Origin: an uncultured Collinsella sp.
GTDB lineage: Bacteria; Actinomycetota; Coriobacteriia; Coriobacteriales; Coriobacteriaceae
Length of the DNA: 64,000 nucleotides
Direction: 5' to 3'
NCBI GenBank assembly: GCA_900541135.1
Contig: UQIG01000009.1
Span: forward strand, 1-64,000
Under the pieces are notes generated by a model that searched no databases, was not told the DNA's origin, and saw only the letters and a program-made list of their open reading frames with translations. Below, one piece after another: positions 34,130-42,651 of the stretch (position 1 is its first letter; every line of letters starts with the position of its first letter). The position numbers were made by a program, and so were the translations under genes.

Positions 34130-35680
34130 TTATTTAGCGATATCGACAGCGCGGCTCTCGCGAATCACGACGACGCGCACCTGACCGGGATACTCCATCT
34201 CTTCCTCGATCTGATGGGCGATATCGTGAGCCAGGACCGTGGACTGGGCATCGGAGATCTTGTCCGGCTGAACCATGACGTGGACCTCGCGACCGGCCTG
34301 CATGGCATAGGTACGCTCGACGCCGTCATGGGAGTTGGCAATCTCCTCGAGCTTCTCAAGACGCTTGATGTAGTTCTCGGCAGACTCGCGACGGGCACCG
34401 GGGCGAGAGGCAGAGACAGCATCGGCGGCCTGTACCAGGACATCGAGCACCGTGTTGGGATCGACATCGGCATGGTGAGCCTCGATAGCGTGGACGATAA
34501 CGGGCTTCTCACCATAACGGCGGGCAAGCTCGGCGCCGATGACGGCATGCGGGCCCTCGACGTCGTGGTCGATTGCCTTGCCCAGGTCGTGCAGCAGGCC
34601 GGCGCGCTTGGCGGTCACAACGTCAAGGCCAAGCTCGGAAGCCATCACGCCGCACAGGTCAGAGACTTCGAGGGAGTGCTGAAGCACGTTCTGACCAAAC
34701 GAGGTACGGTAGCGCAGGGCACCAAGGGTCTTGACGATCTCGGGGTGCAGGTCGTGGATGCCGGTATCGAAGGCAGCCTGCTCGCCAGCCTCGCGCACGC
34801 GCTGCTGAACCAGGTCGGCAGCCTTGTGATACATCTCCTCGATGCGGGCGGGGTGAATGCGGCCGTCGGCGATGAGGTTCTCGAGGGCAACACGGGCGGT
34901 CTCACGACGGACCGGGTCGAAGCTCGAAAGAACGACGGTCTCAGGCGTGTCGTCGATCACGAGGTTGACGCCGGAAACCTGCTCGAAGGTCCGGATGTTG
35001 CGACCCTCGCGACCGATGATACGGCCCTTGAGGTCATCAGAGGGAATGTGCACGGAGGTAACGGTGACCTCGGCTGTGTGGTCGGCAGCGCAGCGCTGAA
35101 TCGCCAGGGACAGAATCTCCTGGGCGGTCTTGTGGCACTCGGCGCGAACCTGCTGCTCGGACTCGCGAATGATCGTGGCAGCCTCGTGTGTGACCTCGCC
35201 GCGAACCTTATCGAGGAGCTCCTTGTGGGCGTCCTCGCTGGTAAGGTCGGCAATACGCTCGAGCTCGGAGGTCTGCTTGGCGCAGAGCTCCTCAAGCTCG
35301 CGGGAGCGCTTCTCGACCTGACCGGCCTGGCTGGACAGCTGGTGCTCACGCTTGTCGAGAGCGTCGTTTCGGCGATCGAGGGACTCCTCGCGCTGCATCA
35401 CACGGTTCTCGAGCGTACGAATCTCGCTCTTACGCTGCTTGTCCTCGGCCTCGGCGGCCTGCTTGTTCTTGATGATCTCCTCTTTAGCCTCGAGCAGAGC
35501 CTCTTTTTTGAGGGTCTCGGCCTGACGCTTGGCATCACCGATCAGGGACTCAGCCTGTGCGTGTGCCGACTGGATCTTTTCGTCGGCCTCGTGAAGACTA
35601 CCCTGCTTGGCGGTGCGCATGTAGGCAATGGCGGCGATGGCACCCAAAACGATGCCAACGAACGCTGCGATGATAGGCAT
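34130..35680 (-). CDS. rny: Ribonuclease Y
   Basis: A 516-aa membrane-anchored endoribonuclease starting mRNA decay. N-terminal membrane helix (about 2-22), long coiled coil (about 30-190), KH domain (about 205-270, [19 protein letters not shown]), HD domain (about 330-425, [15 protein letters not shown] with the His-Asp pair). AGGAG is five bases before the ATG at 35680; a GTG two codons earlier overlaps the ribosome site. It fits with RNase J and PNPase encoded at 45-50 kb. Confidence 0.96.
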   Translation of the reverse strand: MPIIAAFVGIVLGAIAAIAYMRTAKQGSLHEADEKIQSAHAQAESLIGDAKRQAETLKKEALLEAKEEIIKNKQAAEAEDKQRKSEIRTLENRVMQREESLDRRNDALDKREHQLSSQAGQVEKRSRELEELCAKQTSELERIADLTSEDAHKELLDKVRGEVTHEAATIIRESEQQVRAECHKTAQEILSLAIQRCAADHTAEVTVTSVHIPSDDLKGRIIGREGRNIRTFEQVSGVNLVIDDTPETVVLSSFDPVRRETARVALENLIADGRIHPARIEEMYHKAADLVQQRVREAGEQAAFDTGIHDLHPEIVKTLGALRYRTSFGQNVLQHSLEVSDLCGVMASELGLDVVTAKRAGLLHDLGKAIDHDVEGPHAVIGAELARRYGEKPVIVHAIEAHHADVDPNTVLDVLVQAADAVSASRPGARRESAENYIKRLEKLEEIANSHDGVERTYAMQAGREVHVMVQPDKISDAQSTVLAHDIAHQIEEEMEYPGQVRVVVIRESRAVDIAK

Positions 35681-35717
35681 GCTCACTCCTTTTTATGGAT
35701 TCGTTACACAACAAAGC

Positions 35718-35742
35718 GAACCGTCCTTACGAACGGCTCGCG
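35718..35742 (-). promoter_or_regulatory. Hairpin in the rny leader
   Basis: GCGA-x-CCGT pairs with ACGG-x-TCGC (9 bp, one G-U on the minus strand), followed by TTTGTTGTG in the transcript 40-60 nt before the rny start. It could be an attenuator or stabilising hairpin; the T tract is weak. Confidence 0.4.
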
Positions 35743-35846
35743 ACATTTGAGTAATATGGGCGCAGCTTATGCGGGTCGGATACAGATAAACATATAAACA
35801 AACTCATCACAGATGAGCACATATCACAAAGCAAATGACAGTGTTT

Positions 35847-35875
35847 ATCGTACGTTGAACCACAACAACTGTCAA
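35847..35875 (-). promoter_or_regulatory. Promoter of rny
   Basis: On the minus strand a perfect TTGACA (35870-35875) and TACGAT (35847-35852) are separated by 17 bp, leaving a leader of about 160 nt. Confidence 0.6.
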
Positions 35876-35880
35876 ATAAA

Positions 35881-35923
35881 TGGCCCCGGCACGGTGGCTA
35901 AAACGCGGTGAACGGCAGGGCCA
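35881..35923 (-). terminator. Possible terminator of recA-recX
   Basis: TGGCCC (35881-35886) and GGGCCA (35918-35923) can pair around a large GC-rich loop, and the minus strand continues ATTTATTTG. The stem is short. Confidence 0.35.
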
Positions 35924-35937
35924 CAAAACGCATACGC

Positions 35938-36630
35938 CTAAACCGCACATTCCTCGCGTTCGGCATCGAGACGTGCCTTAACGGCATCGGCGGCGATGTG
36001 ATACGAGAAGCCTTTGCCCATCAAAAACCGAACCAGTTTTTCGAATCCGCGCGTCTCTGGAACACGTCGCTTGGCGAGCAGGGCTGACGCACGCGCCAAA
36101 TCGTCTTCGACGGCAAAATATTCCTCGGGATAACCGGGAATGTCATCGAGCACGACATGACGGCGCTTGAGCTCGGTCTCGATTTTGCGCTGTCCCCAAC
36201 CGCGCCGCTTGCGCTCCTCGATAAAGTACGAGCAAAAGCGGTTCTCGTCTAAAAAGTGATACTCGGTGGCGCGCTCGACGGCGAAATCGATCGCGGGCTG
36301 GTGAAAGCCGTAGCGAGCCAGCTTGTCACGGACCTCACCCGTCGCATGGTCGCGGCGCGATAACATCTCGGTCACCATGGTAAGTGCACATTTACGCTCG
36401 ATGAGCTGCACCGCCTCACGAAAGTTGTCCCAATCACAGGGCAGATCGAGGCGATTTTTGACATACAGGCGCGCGACCCGCACGGGAATCCAAATGGACC
36501 GCTCAAAACCGCCCTCAAGCTCACAATCGATATGTGCGCAAGGCTTTTTGGACGCATACCCGCTCGAGAACGAGGAGGCCGCCTTCTTATTGGGAAAGAC
36601 GACCGTGGCCTCGGTCACCGTATACGACAT
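35938..36630 (-). CDS. recX: Regulatory protein RecX
   Basis: A 230-aa RecX, which caps and limits RecA filaments. Three tandem three-helix repeats are visible in the second half (ALTMVTEMLSRRDHATGEVRDKL; FCSYFIEERKRRGWGQRKIETEL; LVRFLMGKGFSYHIAADAV). The first 70 residues are an extra N-terminal region. It lies 11 nt downstream of recA, the common arrangement, and should be induced together with recA. Confidence 0.93.
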   Translation of the reverse strand: MSYTVTEATVVFPNKKAASSFSSGYASKKPCAHIDCELEGGFERSIWIPVRVARLYVKNRLDLPCDWDNFREAVQLIERKCALTMVTEMLSRRDHATGEVRDKLARYGFHQPAIDFAVERATEYHFLDENRFCSYFIEERKRRGWGQRKIETELKRRHVVLDDIPGYPEEYFAVEDDLARASALLAKRRVPETRGFEKLVRFLMGKGFSYHIAADAVKARLDAEREECAV

Positions 36631-36641
36631 GAGCGTAACCG

Positions 36642-37790
36642 CTACTCGTCGTCGTCATCGAGCATGGCGGAACCATCGATGGCGTAAAGCTCGTCAAACT
36701 CCTCAGGCGCTGGCTGATCGGCCAGCTCGACCTCGGACGGAGCATCGTCATCAAACTCAAGTCCGCAGGCAAGGCGGACCTTATGCTCAATCTCGTCAGC
36801 GCAATCGGGGTGTTCGCGCAGGAACGCCTTGGCGGCCTCGCGACCGTTGCCGAGCTTGTCCTCGCCATAGGCAAACCAGGAGCCCATCTTCTTGCAGATG
36901 CCGCACTCGACAGCCATGTCCAGAATCGAGCCCTCCTTAGAGATGCCCGTACCGTACATGATGTCGAACTCAGCAGAACGGAACGGAGCTGCCACCTTGT
37001 TCTTAACGACCTTGGCGCGCACGCGGTTACCGATAACCTCGTCCTTAAGCTTAATGCTGTCGATACGGCGAATGTCGATACGCACCGAAGAGAAGAACTT
37101 AAGGGCGCGGCCGCCCGTCGTAGTCTCGGGGTTGCCGAACATGACGCCGATCTTCTCACGCAGCTGGTTAATGAAGATGCACGTCGTGTTGGACTTGGAC
37201 AGCGAGCCGGCGAGCTTGCGGAGCGCCTGGCTCATCAGGCGAGCCTGAAGACCGACCGTAGTATCGCCGATTTCTCCCTCGATCTCGGCACGCGGGGTCA
37301 GCGCGGCGACGGAGTCGACGACGATGGCATCGATGGCGCCGGAACGCACGAGCATGTCAACAATCTCGAGCGCCTGCTCGCCCGTATCGGGCTGGGAAAT
37401 CAGTACCTCGTCGATATCCACGCCGATGCGCGCGGCATACGTGGGATCGAGCGCGTGCTCGGCATCGATAAATGCCACAACGCCACCCATTGCCTGGGCC
37501 TCGGCCAGGATCTCGAGCGAAAGCGTCGTCTTACCGGAGGACTCAGGACCGTAAATCTCGACGATACGGCCGCGCGGCACACCGCCGATACCCAGAGCGG
37601 CATCGAGGGCCAGGGCGCCCGTGGGAATGGCCTCGACCTCGAGCTCGGGGCCACCGTCGCCGTACCTCATGATGGAACCCTGGCCGAATTTCTTCTCGAT
37701 CTCGGCCTTGGTGGTGGCGATCATCTCATCGCGCTCTTTACCCGTCGTGCGAGCATGAACGGTACGTACGGGACCTGAATTCTTGGCCAT
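36642..37790 (-). CDS. recA: Recombinase RecA
   Basis: A 382-aa recombinase and LexA co-protease. Walker A GPESSGKT (81-88), Walker B ending in VVDSVAAL, loop L1 [19 protein letters not shown], and loop L2 around [29 protein letters not shown] sequence are standard. A very acidic C-terminal tail (ending DDDDE) is present. AGGAGGG precedes the ATG at 37790. The promoter has a LexA box in its spacer. Confidence 0.98.
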   Translation of the reverse strand: MAKNSGPVRTVHARTTGKERDEMIATTKAEIEKKFGQGSIMRYGDGGPELEVEAIPTGALALDAALGIGGVPRGRIVEIYGPESSGKTTLSLEILAEAQAMGGVVAFIDAEHALDPTYAARIGVDIDEVLISQPDTGEQALEIVDMLVRSGAIDAIVVDSVAALTPRAEIEGEIGDTTVGLQARLMSQALRKLAGSLSKSNTTCIFINQLREKIGVMFGNPETTTGGRALKFFSSVRIDIRRIDSIKLKDEVIGNRVRAKVVKNKVAAPFRSAEFDIMYGTGISKEGSILDMAVECGICKKMGSWFAYGEDKLGNGREAAKAFLREHPDCADEIEHKVRLACGLEFDDDAPSEVELADQPAPEEFDELYAIDGSAMLDDDDE

Positions 37791-37820
37791 GAATAGCCCT
37801 CCTCTTAACAACCTGCATCG

Positions 37821-37849
37821 ATAATAAACGAACGGCTGTTCGTGGTCAA
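37821..37849 (-). promoter_or_regulatory. recA promoter with embedded LexA box
   Basis: On the minus strand TTGACC (37844-37849) and TATTAT (37821-37826) are 17 bp apart. The perfect palindrome CGAAC-N4-GTTCG at 37829-37842 lies wholly inside the spacer, so LexA binding would exclude RNA polymerase. Confidence 0.85.
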
Positions 37850-37891
37850 CCGTTCAGGCCAATCATATGCAAGCGGTCTTTCCAAAACCTA

Positions 37892-37942
37892 ACCAAACGC
37901 CGACCAAACACTGACCAAATGCTTGACCACAAAGGACCAAAT
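37892..37942. repeat. Helically phased ACCAAA repeats upstream of recA
   Basis: ACCAAAC at 37892 and 37903, ACCAAAT at 37914 and 37936, and a degenerate ACCACAA at 37926 have start spacings of 11, 11, 12 and 10 bp. They lie about 45-95 bp upstream of the recA -35, on one face of the helix. Confidence 0.6.
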
Positions 37943-38017
37943 ATGAACAAGGCAGGCAAAAATACATCTACAACCAGCACAAACGCCAAATGAGCCTAAG
38001 GTCCCTATCTCCACAAT

Positions 38018-38040
38018 TAAGGGGCTCGGAGGCCCCTTAA
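38018..38040 (-). terminator. Likely terminator of cinA
   Basis: TTAAGGGGC pairs with GCCCCTTAA (38018-38026 and 38032-38040) around a short loop, just 8 bp after the cinA stop. The following minus-strand TTGTGG is a poor T tract, so termination may be partial. Confidence 0.55.
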
Positions 38041-38047
38041 AACACGT

Positions 38048-38578
38048 CTATTCCATAGAGTTGAGCACAAGGGCAATGCGCCCCAATGCCTCCGCGACCG
38101 CATGGGCACGAACACACGAACGGTCGCCCTCATAGTGGCAGCGCACAGAGTCCACAACCGGGACTTCCCCATAAGCCGCGCGATACGCCCAGCCAATATA
38201 GAAAGTGCCCGCCGGATCGTCCTCAGTGCCACCGCTGGGGCCGGCATAACCCGTTGCGCTCACTGCAATATCGCTCTGGTATAGCTCCAGCGAACCCACC
38301 GCCATCTCACGCGCGGTCTGATGCGACACCGCGGTATAGCGGTCGAGCGTCTCCTGCTCAACACCAAGAACGCGATGCTTAATCTCATCGCAATAGGTCA
38401 CCGCACCGCCGCGCAGCACCGCCGACGCGCCCGGGATATCGGCAATCGTCGAGGCGATCATTCCCGCCGTCAGCGACTCAGCCGTCGAAACCGTCACGCC
38501 CCGAGCGCTCGCGCGCTCGACAATATCACGCGCCAGCTCCTCGTTATGTGCGGAAATCTGCTCAAAAGAGTCCGTCAT
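38048..38578 (-). CDS. Nicotinamide-nucleotide amidase domain protein (CinA C-terminal, PncC)
   Basis: A 176-aa protein made only of the CinA C-terminal domain, which deamidates NMN (PncC). VSTAESLTAGMIASTIADIPGAS-type sequence, GGAVTYCDEIKHRVLGV and SATGYAGPSGGTEDDPAGTFYIG are diagnostic. The COG1058 N-domain of full CinA is absent. It sits between pgsA and recA, as full-length cinA does in Firmicutes. The start is uncertain: ATG 38578 or GTG 38584, neither with a strong ribosome site. Confidence 0.9.
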   Translation of the reverse strand: MTDSFEQISAHNEELARDIVERASARGVTVSTAESLTAGMIASTIADIPGASAVLRGGAVTYCDEIKHRVLGVEQETLDRYTAVSHQTAREMAVGSLELYQSDIAVSATGYAGPSGGTEDDPAGTFYIGWAYRAAYGEVPVVDSVRCHYEGDRSCVRAHAVAEALGRIALVLNSME

Positions 38579-38590
38579 ACCCACCAGGAC

Positions 38591-39229
38591 CTAGACCGAA
38601 AAGACGATCTTGCGGCAGTTCCAGAAGTACTGGGCGCCCGAGATAACGGTCAGGACAACGGCAACGGCGTACAGGAAGCGCGACACCGAGTAGATGCCGA
38701 GCGTCAGCGCCACCGGGCCAAGGTGCAAGCCGGCCATAGCAAAAACGCACAGGTAACCGCAGATGGAGACCATCGTGGTTGCCGTCTTGTACTTGCCGAG
38801 CTTATCGGCCGCAACGACCACACCGGCCGCACTCGCGACCATGCGAAGGGCGCTCACCAGAAGCTCACGGAACAGGATAATGAACACGGACCACACGGTC
38901 ACCGCGCCAAAATCCAAGAACAGCAGCAGGGCCGAGAACACGAGCAGCTTATCGGCGATGGGGTCCAAGAATTTACCGAAGTCGGTGATCTCGTTGCGCG
39001 AACGCGCCAGATAACCGTCGACCTTATCGGTGCACGACAGGATCACATACAGAATGAAGGCAGCGGCGGCGAGCGGGCCGTCGAAGGTGCTCCAATCCGT
39101 ACCGGCAACACTCGTGTGAGAAAGCGCCGACACGATCATGAACACCGGGATAAAGACGATGCGAACGCACGTCACGATGTTGGCGGGCGTCCAGACACTC
39201 GTCAGTTCCTTATTGCTCTCGTTAGCCAC
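38591..39229 (-). CDS. pgsA: CDP-diacylglycerol-glycerol-3-phosphate 3-phosphatidyltransferase
   Basis: A 212-aa membrane enzyme for the committed step of phosphatidylglycerol synthesis. The CDP-alcohol phosphotransferase motif is complete: DKVDGYLAR, then G and two aspartates in GKFLDPIADK (about residues 67-94). Four to five membrane helices. The position between rimO and cinA is the standard one for pgsA. It differs from the second family member at 17673-18377. Confidence 0.93.
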   Translation of the reverse strand: MANESNKELTSVWTPANIVTCVRIVFIPVFMIVSALSHTSVAGTDWSTFDGPLAAAAFILYVILSCTDKVDGYLARSRNEITDFGKFLDPIADKLLVFSALLLFLDFGAVTVWSVFIILFRELLVSALRMVASAAGVVVAADKLGKYKTATTMVSICGYLCVFAMAGLHLGPVALTLGIYSVSRFLYAVAVVLTVISGAQYFWNCRKIVFSV

Positions 39230-39238
39230 GACGCTCTC

Positions 39239-40588
39239 CTACTCCACAACATGACCGATAAGCTCGTAGCAGAAGCTATCGGTAAACTCGACGGCCAGAA
39301 TATCGCCCACGGACGCCTCGCTGGCGTCCAGATGCACCGCGCCATCGGAATCGGGCGCCTGGAACCAGGCATGGCCGATCAGCTCGGCGCCATCCTCGGT
39401 CTCTTCGATACCGTCGACGATTACCTGGGCTCGCTCGCCCACATGGGCGGCGGTGGCGGCAAAACCGAGCGACTCGGCCAGGTCCATGGCCTCCTGGGCG
39501 CGCTCGAGTTTAACCTCCTCATCGACCTGGCCCTCCATCTTGGCGGCCAGGCTACCTTCCTCACGCGAGTAGGCAAAGACACTCGTGTAGTCAAAGCCGA
39601 CGGTGTCCATAAAGTCGATAAGGTCGCGGAACTCGTCGTCGGTCTCGGTCGGGAAGCCGACCATGGCCGTGGAACGAATCACGATGCCGGGGATGCGCTC
39701 GCGAAGGTCGCGGAACAGATCCTCGAGCTCCTGGCGTGAACCGGAGCGACGCATGGCCTTAAGAATGCGCGCGTCGCAGTGCTGCACGGGGATATCGATA
39801 TAGGGCAGCACCTCGGGCGTATCGCGAATCGTCTCGATGAGTTCGTCAGTCATGCCCTCGGGCTGCAGATAGAGCACGCGGACCCAGACGTTGTGCGGGC
39901 GTACGGCCTCGGCGACGGCACGCAGCAGCTGCGCCAGATTGCGCGGCGAGCCATCGGCGACGTCCTCGTCGGCAAAGTCGGTACCCCAGATGCCCGTGTC
40001 CTGGCCGATCAGCACGATCTCGCGCACACCGCCGGCAACCAGGTCGCGCACCTCGGAGATGATGCTCTCGGCATTGCGCGAATGATAGCGGCCGCGGATG
40101 TAGGGAATCATGCAGAAGCTGCAGAAGCGGTTGCAGCCATCGGAAATCTTGACGTAGGCGACAGCACCCTCGACGGTACGTTTGACCTGCGGGATATAGG
40201 CTGCAATCTCACGCTCGACACCCAGCACGCCATCGATGACCGCCACGATGCCGTCTTCCTCGTCGGCCTTCACAAAGGCAGCGACCTCGGGCAGCTCGTC
40301 AGGCAGGTCATCGCCATAGCGCGACGGCACGCAGCCGCACATGACGATGGGGCAAGAACGAACGCCGTCCTGAACCTCGTTGGCGAGCTCGAGCGTGGTC
40401 TCGATGCTCTCGGACGTTGCGGAGGCGAGGAACGAACATGTATTGACGATGGCGATATCGGCATCCTGCGGGTCGAATGCCTCCTCGTAGCCCGCGGCGG
40501 TCAAAAGAGAACGCATGCGGTCGGTGTCAACCTCGTTCTTAGCGCACCCGAGGGTGATGTAGAGCACGGAGCCCAACGGTGTATCCAT
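39239..40588 (-). CDS. rimO: Ribosomal protein S12 methylthiotransferase RimO
   Basis: A 449-aa radical SAM enzyme that adds a methylthio group to an Asp of ribosomal protein S12. ITLGCAKNEVDTDRM at the N-terminus is the RimO form of the UPF0004 domain; radical SAM CNRFCSFC; C-terminal TRAM domain. It precedes pgsA as in many Gram-positives. MiaB and MtaB relatives are encoded elsewhere in the window. Confidence 0.95.
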   Translation of the reverse strand: MDTPLGSVLYITLGCAKNEVDTDRMRSLLTAAGYEEAFDPQDADIAIVNTCSFLASATSESIETTLELANEVQDGVRSCPIVMCGCVPSRYGDDLPDELPEVAAFVKADEEDGIVAVIDGVLGVEREIAAYIPQVKRTVEGAVAYVKISDGCNRFCSFCMIPYIRGRYHSRNAESIISEVRDLVAGGVREIVLIGQDTGIWGTDFADEDVADGSPRNLAQLLRAVAEAVRPHNVWVRVLYLQPEGMTDELIETIRDTPEVLPYIDIPVQHCDARILKAMRRSGSRQELEDLFRDLRERIPGIVIRSTAMVGFPTETDDEFRDLIDFMDTVGFDYTSVFAYSREEGSLAAKMEGQVDEEVKLERAQEAMDLAESLGFAATAAHVGERAQVIVDGIEETEDGAELIGHAWFQAPDSDGAVHLDASEASVGDILAVEFTDSFCYELIGHVVE

Positions 40589-40615
40589 GTTGGAGAGCGG
40601 TCCTTTCGATTGATA

Positions 40616-41113
40616 TTAGCGGTAGTTGGTGAACTGCAGCGGCTGGCCGTAGTCCTGGTCGCGCAGGAACTGGATCACGGTCTGCAACGCGTCCTTCGAA
40701 GCAGAGGAAACACGCAGTTTGTCGGCCTCGATGGTCACCTTGACCTTGAGCTTTTGGTCCTTGATGTCCTTGTTGATCTTCTTGGCGGTCGCTTGGTCGA
40801 TACCCTCGACGATATGGCCGAGCACGCGCACGGTGCCGCCCGACGCCGCCTGCGGAGCATCCCACGAGACAGCCTTGAGGTCGATGCCGCGCTTGATGAG
40901 CTTGGAGCTCAACACGTCGATAATCTGTTTGGAGACAAAGTCGGCCGGGGCGTTGATCGTAAAGAGCTTGTCGCCCTTCGAAAGCTCGATCGTGGCGCCA
41001 GAATCCTTAAGGTCATAGCGCTGGGAAATCTCGCGCGTGGTCTGCTGGAAGGCGTTGTCGACCTCTTGCATGTTGACCTCGGACACGACGTCGAAGCTGG
41101 AATCTTTAGCCAT
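40616..41113 (-). CDS. YajQ family nucleotide-binding protein
   Basis: A 165-aa protein of the YajQ/UPF0234 family (two ferredoxin-like folds). SSFDVVSEVNMQEVDNAFQ at the start and VRVSSASKDALQTVIQFLR near the end are typical. Some members bind cyclic di-GMP; whether this one does is unknown. AAAGGAAAC precedes the ATG. Confidence 0.94.
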   Translation of the reverse strand: MAKDSSFDVVSEVNMQEVDNAFQQTTREISQRYDLKDSGATIELSKGDKLFTINAPADFVSKQIIDVLSSKLIKRGIDLKAVSWDAPQAASGGTVRVLGHIVEGIDQATAKKINKDIKDQKLKVKVTIEADKLRVSSASKDALQTVIQFLRDQDYGQPLQFTNYR

Positions 41114-41139
41114 GATGTTTCCTTTCGCGTACGAGCGGC

Positions 41140-42651
41140 TTAGTAGCTATCGTACGAATAGTCGGTAGAATCGGTGGGCGTCTGACCGTCAGTTGCGGTA
41201 TCGGCGCCATCCGTGGACTGGGCATCGGTACCGTCGGTGGTATCGGTACCATCGGTGGTGTCGGTACCATCAGAACTTTCACCATTCTCGGAATCAGACG
41301 TCTCCTTCTTGGGAACGGTGATCGTCACGCGTGCCACGCCCGAGGTCTTGGTATCGTAACGGACCTTTTCACCGTTCTTGGTAACGGTGACATCGGAAGG
41401 CTTGGACGTGGTGATCTCGATTGAGGACTCGGGCGTGTACTCCTGCTCAAAGGGGCCAGTCGCCTGGGCGCCATAGACCGACTTGCCGTCAACCTTGACC
41501 TCAATCCACGCGGTCTTTCCCTTGGCAACGGAGACTTTGACCTTCGTGACCTCGTTCTCTTCCTTCTTGGCAGTCGTCTTGGTAGCGTCCGAATCAGTCG
41601 ACTCATCCGTCGCCTCATCGGCGTCTTGGTCCTCGTCGACCGTTTCGGTCTTCTTAGAAGACTTCTTGGTCGTCGTCTTGGTAGCAGTGGGCGTCTCGGG
41701 CGTGTTCTCGGGCGCCGAAGATGCGCAACCGCGCAGAAGCACCACGATGAGCACAATCAACAGCAGCGCAACGGCGCCGATGCCGGCGTAGACGATACGC
41801 GGATCGAGCCCGTTGTTTTGAGGAGTACGTGATCCGCCGCGTCCACGACCGGAACTGCTGCGGCCGCTTCCCTGAGGCATACGACCGCGATTGCTATCGG
41901 AACGTCCGCGATAGCCGCCCTGGCCCTGAAGGCTGCGCTGACCCGAGCGGGGTGCAAGTTCACCGCGGCCTTGATAGCCACGCTGGCCCGAACGCGGAGC
42001 CGAAGAGCGCTGGCCATACGGCTGTGATTGAGAGCGAAGACGCGGCGTCACCTGCGTGGTATCGGCATCCGCATAGCCACCGCGAGAGCGTCCCGTAGAG
42101 GCACCACGGTAACCGCGATCGGAATAGCCACCGTCGCCGTAGCCGGCACGAGGGTCACGCGCCACGCCGCGGGCAGCGGGAAGCGCACGGTCCTCGGGCA
42201 TCGGCGTACTGCGGAACCGGTCACGCTGTGAGCGAATCTCCTCGCCCGAACCCGTCTCGGTAATATAACCGGCCTGCTGAGGACGCTGTCCATAGCGGGT
42301 CGAACGACCGCCCTGAACCATCAGGAAGCGCCCGTTGTCGACCGAGGAACGCGAATTGACGTAGCCCGCGGCGTCCTGAAAACGACCGCCCTGCTGGGAC
42401 GTCTCGCGTTCGTATGCCATCAGGTCGTCAAAGTAGGCATTGACGACCTCGCGCGGATTGAGGCCCAAAAAGCGAGCATAGCTCGAAATCATGCCCTGCG
42501 CATAGCCGCGCGGCGGCATCGAAGCAAAGTTACCGGTCTCGAAAAACTCGATGATCTGCGGCCTGATTTTGATGGTGTTGGCGACCTGCTGAATGGAAAG
42601 GCCCATCCGGCGACGCTGCTCGAGCAGCATGTCACCAAAGCGTGCAGCCAT
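41140..42651 (-). CDS. RodZ-like membrane protein with N-terminal helix-turn-helix
   Basis: A 503-aa protein: HTH_25-type DNA-binding domain (about 1-75, GLSIQQVANTIKIRPQIIEF), Arg/Gly/Ser-rich low-complexity linker (about 165-280), one membrane helix (286-306), acidic/Lys linker, a DUF4115-like extracellular beta domain (about 369-447) and a Thr/Asp/Gly repeat tail. The order matches RodZ, which links MreB to the elongation machinery. mre genes are not in the window. The long RGG-like cytoplasmic linker is unusual. Its ATG overlaps the ftsK stop by one base. Confidence 0.85.
   Translation of the reverse strand: MAARFGDMLLEQRRRMGLSIQQVANTIKIRPQIIEFFETGNFASMPPRGYAQGMISSYARFLGLNPREVVNAYFDDLMAYERETSQQGGRFQDAAGYVNSRSSVDNGRFLMVQGGRSTRYGQRPQQAGYITETGSGEEIRSQRDRFRSTPMPEDRALPAARGVARDPRAGYGDGGYSDRGYRGASTGRSRGGYADADTTQVTPRLRSQSQPYGQRSSAPRSGQRGYQGRGELAPRSGQRSLQGQGGYRGRSDSNRGRMPQGSGRSSSGRGRGGSRTPQNNGLDPRIVYAGIGAVALLLIVLIVVLLRGCASSAPENTPETPTATKTTTKKSSKKTETVDEDQDADEATDESTDSDATKTTAKKEENEVTKVKVSVAKGKTAWIEVKVDGKSVYGAQATGPFEQEYTPESSIEITTSKPSDVTVTKNGEKVRYDTKTSGVARVTITVPKKETSDSENGESSDGTDTTDGTDTTDGTDAQSTDGADTATDGQTPTDSTDYSYDSY

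Noticed and set aside
37892..37942. ACCAAA repeats as a CRISPR-like or transposon repeat array
   Set aside because: Units are only 7 bp with 3-5 bp between them; no spacers, no cas genes and no flanking inverted repeats.
38048..38578. CinA protein as a broken gene because the N-terminal domain is missing
   Set aside because: The stand-alone C-terminal domain (PncC type) is common and the motifs are intact; no remnant of the N-domain is seen upstream, where pgsA ends.
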